The notes under the pieces: model-generated
Databases searched by the model: none
What the model saw: only the letters and a program-made list of their open reading frames with translations
Told to the model about the DNA's origin: nothing
Part shown: piece after piece, positions 58,020-64,000 of the stretch
How positions within the stretch are numbered: position 1 is the first letter of the stretch
How the letters are laid out: each line of letters begins with the position of its first letter
Made by a program: the position numbers and the translations under genes
From: Marisediminicola senii
Lineage (GTDB): Bacteria; Actinomycetota; Actinomycetes; Actinomycetales; Microbacteriaceae
Reading direction: 5' to 3'
DNA length: 64,000 nucleotides
Assembly: GCF_011057645.1 (NCBI RefSeq)
Contig: NZ_JAALGE010000004.1
Span: 31,899-95,898, forward strand

Positions 58020-58059
58020 CGAGCGCGGTGGCGTCGGCCCGCCGGGCCATGATGGATGC

Positions 58060-59172
58060 ATGACTGATGCACCGGCCACAAGCCGCACACCGTCCACCGG
58101 CACCACACCTGCCGCCACTGTCCCCATCCCGTCGCCCGCCCTCGCCGCCGCGATCGCGAGCTTCGGCGACACCCGCGGCTACCTCGCCGCCGCGTCGTCC
58201 GGCGTTCCGACCGTGCAGGCCGTCGAGGCGATGAAGCACGACCTCGACCTGCGTGCTGCCGCCCGCCGCAACCCGATGGACTATGACGCCATCCTCGAGG
58301 CCACCCGCGCCCACTACGCGCACCTCGTCGGCGTCACCCCCGACCGGGTCGCCACCGGGTCCCAGACCTCCGTGCTCGCCAGCGTCGTCGCCGCGGCCAT
58401 CCCCGCCGGCGCCGAGGTGCTCTGCGTCGACGGCGACTTCAGCTCGATCGTGTTCCCGTTCCTGCAGCGCGACGACATCACCGTGCGGCACGTCGCCGTC
58501 ACCGAGATCGCCGACAGCATCACCGATTCGACCTGGCTCGTCGCCTTCTCGCACATCCAGTCCCTCACCGGCACCGTCGCCGACGCGCCCGCGATCGTCG
58601 CGGCCGCCGCCCTGCACGGCGCGCACACCCTCTGCGACACGACGCAGTCCGCCGGCGTTCACCCCGTCGACGCGTCGCTCTTCGACGCGACCGTGTGCCA
58701 CGCCTACAAGTGGCTCAGCGCGCCCCGCGGAGTCGCCTTCCTCACCCTGTCACCCGACTTCCAGCAGCTGCTCACGCCGCTGCAAGCCGGCTGGTACGCC
58801 GGCGAGAGCGTATGGCAGTCCTGCTACGGGCCGACCATGACCCTCGCCCCCGATGCCCGCCAGTTCGACGTCTCCCCGGCGTGGCCGGCATGGGTCGGCG
58901 CGGAGCACACCATCGGCCTGTTCGCCTCCCTCGACATGCACGAGGTGTGGGCCAGGGCATCCGGCCTCGGCGACCTGCTCTGCGACGGCCTCGGCATCCC
59001 GCGCCAGCACCAGGCCATCGTCACCTGGGCCGACCCCGACGGCGAAGACCTCGCGCGGCTCATCGCCGCCGACATCCGCGCCACCGGTCGCGCGGGCCAG
59101 CTGCGGGCCGCGATGCACATCTGGAACGACGAGATGGATGTCGCAGCCGTCGTCGCCGCCCTGCGCAGCTGA
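58060..59172 (+). CDS. Aminotransferase class V-fold PLP-dependent enzyme
   Basis: A 370-residue fold-type I PLP enzyme. Lys217 in [16 protein letters not shown] binds the cofactor, and [19 protein letters not shown] supplies the Asp and Gln contacts. There is no catalytic Cys loop of cysteine desulfurases. Kynureninase, isopenicillin-N-epimerase-like enzymes and Csd relatives are the nearest groups; no pathway partner is adjacent. CATGAT six bases before the ATG may be its -10. Confidence 0.86.
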   Translation: MTDAPATSRTPSTGTTPAATVPIPSPALAAAIASFGDTRGYLAAASSGVPTVQAVEAMKHDLDLRAAARRNPMDYDAILEATRAHYAHLVGVTPDRVATGSQTSVLASVVAAAIPAGAEVLCVDGDFSSIVFPFLQRDDITVRHVAVTEIADSITDSTWLVAFSHIQSLTGTVADAPAIVAAAALHGAHTLCDTTQSAGVHPVDASLFDATVCHAYKWLSAPRGVAFLTLSPDFQQLLTPLQAGWYAGESVWQSCYGPTMTLAPDARQFDVSPAWPAWVGAEHTIGLFASLDMHEVWARASGLGDLLCDGLGIPRQHQAIVTWADPDGEDLARLIAADIRATGRAGQLRAAMHIWNDEMDVAAVVAALRS

Positions 59173-59342
59173 CCCCGCAACCGACGCCCGCAACCCACGC
59201 CCGCAGCCGACCCCGGCGACCCCACCCGGGGGCCGTCACCCGCCCTCCGCGTGCCGCGCCCGTCATTACCGCGCCGCTAGGCTGGGGACTTCGCAATCCC
59301 GGGCCGCTCATCCAGCGCGGCCGAAATTCTTTGGAGTTATCC

Positions 59343-60728
59343 GTGGCCAACGCCTCCCGTCTCGATCCCGTCATCAACCTCGCCAAGCGCCGGGGCTTCG
59401 TGTTCCAGGCCGGTGAGATCTACGGCGGATCGCGGTCGGCGTGGGACTACGGACCTCTGGGCGTCGCGCTCAAGGAGAACATCAAGCGGCAGTGGTGGCA
59501 GTACATGGTGCAGGGCCGCGACGACGTCGTCGGGCTCGACTCGAGCGTCATCCTGCCGCGGCAGGTGTGGGAGGCATCCGGCCACGTCGAGGTCTTCAGC
59601 GACCCGCTGGTCGAATCCCTGCACACCCACAAGCGCTACCGCGCCGACCACCTCCTCGAGCAGTACGAGGAGAAGCACGGCCACCCGCCGGCCAACGGCC
59701 TCGCCGACATTCGCGACCCCGACACCGGCCAGCCCGGCTCGTGGACCGAACCGCAGAACTTCTCCGGATTGCTCAAGACCTTCCTCGGACCGGTCGACAA
59801 CGAAGAGGGCATGGCCTACCTCCGCCCTGAGACCGCACAGGGCATCTTCGTGAACTTCGCCAACGTGCTCGGCGCCTCCCGGCAGAAGCCCCCGTTCGGC
59901 ATCGGCCAGATCGGCAAGAGCTTTCGCAACGAGATCACGCCCGGAAACTTCATCTTCCGCACCCGCGAGTTCGAACAGATGGAGATGGAGTTCTTCGTCG
60001 AGCCGGGCACCGACGCCGACTGGCACCAGTACTGGATCGACCACCGACTCGCCTGGTACACCGACCTCGGTATCGACCCCGAGAACCTGCGCCTGTTCGA
60101 GCACCCCGCCGAGAAGCTGTCGCACTACTCGACCCGCACCGTCGACATCGAGTACAAGTTCGGGTTCCAGGGCAGCCAGTGGGGCGAGCTCGAGGGCATC
60201 GCGAACCGCACCGACTTCGACCTGAGAACGCACAGCGCAGCATCCGGAACCGACCTGTCGTACTTCGACCAGACCAAGGACGAGCGCTGGGTGCCCTACG
60301 TCATCGAGCCGGCCGCGGGCCTCACCCGCTCGCTGATGGCCTTCCTGGTCGACGCGTACTCCGAAGACGAGGCGCCGAACACCAAGGGCGGCGTCGACAA
60401 GCGCACCGTGCTGCGCCTCGACCGGCGCCTCGCCCCGGTCAAGGTCGCCGTGCTTCCACTGTCGCGCAACGAGCGCCTGTCGCCGGTGGCCCGCGAGCTC
60501 GCGGCCGACCTGCGCAAGTACTGGAACATCGACTTCGACGACGCCGGCGCCATCGGCCGCCGCTACCGCCGCCAGGACGAGATCGGCACCCCGTTCTGCG
60601 TCACCGTCGACTTCGACACCCTCGACGACAAGGCCGTCACCGTGCGCGAGCGCGACTCGATGGCGCAGGAGCGCATCTCGCTGGACCGCCTGCGCGGCTA
60701 CCTCGCCGAGCAGCTGCTCGGGTCGTAA
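59343..60728 (+). CDS. glyQS: Glycyl-tRNA synthetase (single-chain type)
   Basis: A 461-residue class IIa synthetase of the homodimeric type found in Actinobacteria. [20 protein letters not shown] opens it; motif 2 [19 protein letters not shown] and motif 3 with the anticodon-binding domain ([21 protein letters not shown]) follow. The GTG at 59343 has TTGGAG upstream. A TAGGCT box at 59278 implies a leader of about 55 bases. The 170-base region upstream is C-rich with small repeats. Confidence 0.97.
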   Translation: MANASRLDPVINLAKRRGFVFQAGEIYGGSRSAWDYGPLGVALKENIKRQWWQYMVQGRDDVVGLDSSVILPRQVWEASGHVEVFSDPLVESLHTHKRYRADHLLEQYEEKHGHPPANGLADIRDPDTGQPGSWTEPQNFSGLLKTFLGPVDNEEGMAYLRPETAQGIFVNFANVLGASRQKPPFGIGQIGKSFRNEITPGNFIFRTREFEQMEMEFFVEPGTDADWHQYWIDHRLAWYTDLGIDPENLRLFEHPAEKLSHYSTRTVDIEYKFGFQGSQWGELEGIANRTDFDLRTHSAASGTDLSYFDQTKDERWVPYVIEPAAGLTRSLMAFLVDAYSEDEAPNTKGGVDKRTVLRLDRRLAPVKVAVLPLSRNERLSPVARELAADLRKYWNIDFDDAGAIGRRYRRQDEIGTPFCVTVDFDTLDDKAVTVRERDSMAQERISLDRLRGYLAEQLLGS

Positions 60729-60753
60729 CCCCTACTGGGGTGCTGGCGATCGC

Positions 60754-60793
60754 CCCCGGATACCCGGGATGCAGGAATACCCCGGGTCCGGGG
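60754..60793 (+). terminator. Hairpin after glyQS
   Basis: ccccgga-ta-cccggg pairs with cccgggtccgggg (13 pairs, two-base bulge) around a 12-base loop, 26 bases after the glyQS stop. It argues against a start codon for the next gene at the ATG inside the loop (60769). Confidence 0.6.
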
Positions 60794-60807
60794 CGGTTGC
60801 ACTACGG

Positions 60808-61461
60808 GTGACTCCCGCAATCAAAGTAGACATCTGGTCCGATGTTCAGTGCCCGTGGTGCTACATCGGCAAGCGCAAGTTCGAGGCCGCCGTCGAGACC
60901 TTCTCCGGCGACGTCGAGGTCGAGTACCACTCCTTCGAACTGGCCCCCGACACCCCGGTGGACTTCGAGGGGTCGCCCGTCGACTACCTCAGCCGCCGCA
61001 AGGGGCTCCGCCGCGACGAGGTCGAGAAGATGCTCGCGAACGTCGTCGACATCGCGGCTGGCGTCGGCCTCGAGTACCACTACGAGACCGTGCACCAGAC
61101 GAACACCATCAAGGCTCATGAGCTGTTGCACTACGCGAAGGCGCACGGTCGCCAGCTCGACATGAAGGAGCGCCTGCTCAAGGCCTACTTCGTCGACGGC
61201 CGTCACGTCGGACGCATTCCCGACCTGGCCGACCTCGCCGCCGAGATCGGCCTCGACCGCGACGACGTGCAGCGCGAACTCGAGGCCGAGACCTATCTGG
61301 CCGCGGTCAAGGCCGACGTCGCGCAGGCGGAGGCCTACGGCATCCACGGCGTTCCGTTCTTCGTGATCGACGGACGGTACGGCATCTCCGGCGCACAGGA
61401 CCCCGCCACCTTCGTGCAGGCACTCGAGCAGGTCGCATCCGAGCGGACGGCCGCCCAGTGA
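60808..61461 (+). CDS. DsbA family oxidoreductase (FrnE-like)
   Basis: A 217-residue thioredoxin-fold protein. CPWC at residues 15-18 is the redox site, followed by the long helical insert of DsbA/FrnE proteins, and HGVPFFVIDGRYGISGAQ supplies the cis-Pro. There is no signal peptide, so it is cytoplasmic, like FrnE proteins linked to polyketide or stress redox chemistry. A GTG at 60808 is chosen since the ATG at 60769 lies in a hairpin loop. It is coupled to the following small gene by a GTGA overlap. Confidence 0.9.
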   Translation: MTPAIKVDIWSDVQCPWCYIGKRKFEAAVETFSGDVEVEYHSFELAPDTPVDFEGSPVDYLSRRKGLRRDEVEKMLANVVDIAAGVGLEYHYETVHQTNTIKAHELLHYAKAHGRQLDMKERLLKAYFVDGRHVGRIPDLADLAAEIGLDRDDVQRELEAETYLAAVKADVAQAEAYGIHGVPFFVIDGRYGISGAQDPATFVQALEQVASERTAAQ

Positions 61462-61646
61462 ACCCGGTCACCGCGTCGCTGCCGATCGTGTCGCCGACCC
61501 CCACCACTCCCATCCGCACCGTCCCCGGCGGGCTCACCATGGTGGGCGCGTCCCACGCGGCGGCCTGCGAGGGCGACGCGTGCATCGTGCCGGGCGCGCA
61601 CGAGCAGGCGATCGTCAACCAGCGGCTGGACGACGACCTCGTCTAG
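61458..61646 (+). CDS. Small protein with a CxxxxC motif, coupled to the DsbA-like gene
   Basis: A 62-residue protein beginning at a GTG that overlaps the DsbA-like stop by 4 bases. The first 30 residues are Thr/Pro-rich; the second half has ACEGDACIVPG (Cys37, Cys42) and ends HEQAIVNQRLDDDLV. I do not recognise a named family. The tight coupling and Cys pair suggest a substrate, partner or regulator of the thiol oxidoreductase. It is too short for firm proof but codon use matches its neighbours. Confidence 0.6.
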   Translation: MNPVTASLPIVSPTPTTPIRTVPGGLTMVGASHAAACEGDACIVPGAHEQAIVNQRLDDDLV

Positions 61647-61676
61647 CCATCCCGTGGCCGGCCGCCCGGCCGGGGG

Positions 61677-62222
61677 CTACCCGATCGTGAGCGGGTCGGT
61701 GATGTCGGCGATCGTCGCGTCGAGTGTGCTGAGAAGCGCCGCGGCATCCACGAACATGCTCATGCCGTGCTGGCCTGCCCCCATCGCAATGCGGCCGTGG
61801 CCAGCCACCGCGTCGGTGATCGTGGCGTCGGCGAACACCGGCCACGCCGTGGTGCTGCCGAGCGGCGTGATAGTGCCGCGCTCGTACCCGGTGGCCGCGA
61901 GCGCGAGCTCGGCCTCGGGAAGGCGTAGCTTGTTCACGCCCACCACCGCTCGCAGCTTCGGCCAGGAGATCTGCCGGTCGCCGGGAACCAGCGCGAACAG
62001 GAACGCGCCGTCCTTGCGCTTGACCACGAGCGTCTTGACTATCGACCGCGGTGCGATGCCCAGCACCGCCGCGGCTTCGGCGAGGGAACCGGCCGGTGCG
62101 CGCTCGACGAGCTCGATCTGGAGGCCCCGCGCCGCGGCATCCACCTCGACCCTGGCACTGCCCACCAGCGGCCCCGCACCGGTATCCGGTCCTGCACCAC
62201 TGTCATTCGCGTCGGTGGTCAC
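61677..62222 (-). CDS. YbaK/EbsC family aminoacyl-tRNA deacylase
   Basis: A 181-residue protein of the YbaK/ProRS-INS editing superfamily, which hydrolyses mischarged tRNA. PRSIVKTLVVKRKDGAFLFALVPGD contains the catalytic Lys, and GVNKLRLPEAE plus GTITPLGSTTAWPVFAD follow. The first 25 residues are an Asp/Gly-rich tail. It is convergent with the small Cys gene and divergent from dusB. Its specificity (Cys-tRNA-Pro or other) is not determined by sequence. Confidence 0.91.
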   Translation of the reverse strand: MTTDANDSGAGPDTGAGPLVGSARVEVDAAARGLQIELVERAPAGSLAEAAAVLGIAPRSIVKTLVVKRKDGAFLFALVPGDRQISWPKLRAVVGVNKLRLPEAELALAATGYERGTITPLGSTTAWPVFADATITDAVAGHGRIAMGAGQHGMSMFVDAAALLSTLDATIADITDPLTIG

Positions 62223-62267
62223 GGCACTCCGTTCTGGCGGCCAGCGCGACTCTGAAAGAATCGACGA

Positions 62268-63437
62268 GTGACCACTCTCTCACCCACGGCTCCGGCCCTG
62301 CGAATCGGGCCCATCGACCTCGATGTGCCCGTCGTTCTCGCGCCGATGGCCGGAATCACGAACACGGCGTTCCGGCGCCTGTGCCGCGAATTCGGGGCCG
62401 GCCTCTACGTCAGCGAGATGATCACCAGCCGCGCGCTCGTCGAGCGCACCCCGGCGAGCATGCGCCTCATCCAGCACCACGAATCCGAGACCACCCGCAG
62501 CATTCAGCTCTACGGCGTCGACCCGAAGACCGTCGCCGAAGCCGTCACCATGCTGGTCGCCGAGAACCGCGCCGACCACATCGACCTCAACTTCGGCTGC
62601 CCGGTTCCCAAGGTCACCCGCAAGGGCGGGGGAGCGGCCCTGCCGTGGAAGATCGACCTGTTTCGCGACATCGTCGAGCGCGCCACCCGCGCCGCAGGCG
62701 ACATCCCGCTCACCGTCAAGATGCGCAAGGGCATCGACGACGACCACCTCACCTATCTCGAGGCCGGGCGCGCGGCCGAGGGCGCAGGGGTCGCCAGCAT
62801 CGCGCTGCACGCGCGCACCGCCGCCGAGTTCTACAGCGGAACCGCCGACTGGTCGGCCATCACGAAGCTCAAGCAGGCGATCACGTCTGTTCCCGTGCTC
62901 GGCAACGGCGACATCTGGTCGGGCGCCGACGCGCTGCGCATGATGGACGAGACGGGCTGCGACGGCGTCGTCGTGGGGCGTGGATGCCTCGGCCGCCCGT
63001 GGCTGTTCGGAGACCTGGTCAGCGCCTTCAGGTCCCGTACCGACGGCACCCCATACGAAACCGCCCAGCCGTCACTCGGGGTCGTCGCGGCCACGCTGCG
63101 ACGGCACACCGAGCTGCTCGCCGAGTTCCTCGGCAGCGAGGAGTGGGCCTGCCGCGACATCCGCAAGCACGTCACCTGGTACTTCAAGGGCTACCCGGTC
63201 GGCAGCGAACTGCGCGCGGCACTCGGGCTGGTCGAGAGCATCCAGCAGATGGACGATCTGCTCGGCACCCTCGACGGCGACATGCCATACCCCGGTGCCG
63301 ACGCCGAAGGCCCGCGCGGCCGGGCAGGCACCCCGAAGCGCCCCACTCTGCCGACCGGTTGGCTCGACAGCCAGCAGCTCGGCGACGCGCACCGCGCGAC
63401 CCTCACCGAAGCAGAATTGAGCCACAGTGGCGGTTGA
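62268..63437 (+). CDS. dusB: tRNA-dihydrouridine synthase (DusB-like)
   Basis: A 389-residue flavoprotein that reduces uridine in the tRNA D-loop. [20 protein letters not shown] opens the barrel, the catalytic Cys lies in [15 protein letters not shown] near residue 111, and [15 protein letters not shown] plus [14 protein letters not shown] form the FMN phosphate site. The GTG start at 62268 follows AAGAAT by six bases. Its stop overlaps the dgt start by 11 bases. Confidence 0.95.
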   Translation: MTTLSPTAPALRIGPIDLDVPVVLAPMAGITNTAFRRLCREFGAGLYVSEMITSRALVERTPASMRLIQHHESETTRSIQLYGVDPKTVAEAVTMLVAENRADHIDLNFGCPVPKVTRKGGGAALPWKIDLFRDIVERATRAAGDIPLTVKMRKGIDDDHLTYLEAGRAAEGAGVASIALHARTAAEFYSGTADWSAITKLKQAITSVPVLGNGDIWSGADALRMMDETGCDGVVVGRGCLGRPWLFGDLVSAFRSRTDGTPYETAQPSLGVVAATLRRHTELLAEFLGSEEWACRDIRKHVTWYFKGYPVGSELRAALGLVESIQQMDDLLGTLDGDMPYPGADAEGPRGRAGTPKRPTLPTGWLDSQQLGDAHRATLTEAELSHSGG

Positions 63438-64000
63438 CACCGGCAGCGCACACACCGGCAGCGCACCGACCGGCAGCGCACCGACCGGCGGCGCCCAGGT
63501 CGGCAGCGCGGGCACCGGCATCCCGGCGGGCAGCGGCTACGACGAACGCGACGCCGCACGCTGGCTGCCGGAGGAGCACTCCAGCCGCCGCAGCGACTTC
63601 GCCCGCGACCGCGCTCGCGTGCTGCACTCCAGCGCGCTGCGCCGCCTCGCCGCGAAGACGCAGGTGCTGAGCCCCGCCGCCGGCCTCGACTTCGCCCGCA
63701 ACCGCCTCACGCACTCGCTCGAGGTCGCGCAGGTCGGCCGTGAGCTCGCGACGAGCATGGGGCTCGACCCCGACGTCGTCGACACCGCGTGCCTCGCCCA
63801 CGACCTCGGGCACCCGCCGTTCGGCCACAACGGCGAACGCGCCCTCAACGACTGGGCGGTCGACATCGGCGGGGTCGAGGGCAACGCGCAGACGCCGCGC
63901 CCGCTCCCCCCCATCGAGCCCCAGGTGTTCGGCCCCGACGGGCGCCCCCCCGGGCTCCACCCCACCCGGGCCAGCCTCGCCGCGCGCTGCAAATACCCGG
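63427..64000 (+). CDS. dgt: Deoxyguanosinetriphosphate triphosphohydrolase (partial, 3' end outside)
   Basis: An HD-domain dNTPase running off the right edge. After a 34-residue TGSAP repeat tail, the conserved core reads [40 protein letters not shown] and [15 protein letters not shown] with H125-D126 of the HD motif. The last 100 bases code [23 protein letters not shown], where the family has a Leu/Arg-rich block after GNAQT; most differences are changes to C and look like poor sequence. The GTG at 63427 overlaps dusB. Confidence 0.9.
   Translation, partial: MAVDTGSAHTGSAPTGSAPTGGAQVGSAGTGIPAGSGYDERDAARWLPEEHSSRRSDFARDRARVLHSSALRRLAAKTQVLSPAAGLDFARNRLTHSLEVAQVGRELATSMGLDPDVVDTACLAHDLGHPPFGHNGERALNDWAVDIGGVEGNAQTPRPLPPIEPQVFGPDGRPPGLHPTRASLAARCKYP
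63439..63528 (+). repeat. Six 15-base units in the dgt N terminus
   Basis: Units of the type accggcagcgcaccg code TGSAP. Units two and three are identical; the others carry one to several changes. It is an in-frame minisatellite. Confidence 0.85.

Noticed and set aside
60769..60807. ATG at 60769 as start of the DsbA-like gene
   Set aside because: It lies in the loop of a 13-bp hairpin that looks like the glyQS terminator and adds residues not typical of the family; a GTG at 60808 begins at the conserved start.

Overview
The window is chromosomal DNA of a high-GC Gram-positive bacterium, most likely an actinobacterium of the family Microbacteriaceae. The GC content is about 70 percent, GTG and TTG starts are frequent, genes are packed with 1-14 bp overlaps, and the core order comEA-comEC-holA-rpsT-lepA-hemW-hrcA-dnaJ-rsmE-phoH-ybeY-corC-era-leuA-recO-uppS-glyS-dusB-dgt is typical of that lineage. 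I cannot name the genus. No tRNA, rRNA, CRISPR array, transposase or prophage gene was seen, and no stretch above 300 bases lacks a gene.

Layout. 1-9.0 kb: metabolic and accessory genes (nucleoside hydrolase, DUF3516 helicase, flavin reductase, a cytoplasmic sulfite-oxidase-like enzyme with its flavin reductase partner, two alpha/beta hydrolases, a 14-TM exporter). 9.0-14.2 kb: a leftward chain of four overlapping genes (UbiA, quinone oxidoreductase, hydrolase, FUSC exporter), then a broken zinc alcohol dehydrogenase. 14.2-23.5 kb: GH15 enzyme divergent from glucose-6-phosphate dehydrogenase, an App1-type phosphatase, a TetR regulator, and the pabC/pabB divergent pair for 4-aminobenzoate. 23.7-31.1 kb: leuS, the competence genes comEA and comEC, holA and rpsT. 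31.3-45.1 kb: lepA, hemW, the HrcA heat-shock repressor with a CIRCE operator, dnaJ, rsmE, phoH, ybeY, a CNNM transporter and era. 45.2-49.5 kb: a two-component system followed by a MacB-like ABC transporter. 49.5-51.4 kb: leuA behind a leucine-rich leader peptide. 51.5-53 kb: a two-gene SatD/membrane-protein cassette bracketed by a degenerate direct repeat. 53-56.3 kb: a tandem CNNM pair and a TRIC-type channel. 56.4-64 kb: recO, uppS, an aminotransferase, glyS, a DsbA-like protein, a small Cys-pair protein, YbaK, dusB and the start of dgt.

Three themes recur. First, many transcription units start with a TAnnnT box 6-7 bases before the start codon, which implies widespread leaderless mRNA; in pabC/pabB two such boxes sit in an 11-base gap between divergent start codons. 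Second, regulatory RNA and DNA elements are readable: CIRCE at hrcA, an attenuation-type leader at leuA, an inverted repeat before the ABC operon, and several perfect hairpins at gene ends. Third, some stretches look damaged: the alcohol dehydrogenase has an in-frame amber codon and lacks its expected zinc ligands, and the last 100 bases depart from the dgt family in a way that looks like sequencing error.

The most unusual locus is the satD cassette at 51.46-53.01 kb. The SatD protein reads like a compact class III nucleotide-cyclase fold with a C-terminal helix-turn-helix, coupled by a 4-base overlap to a membrane protein with a DUF3307-like tail.
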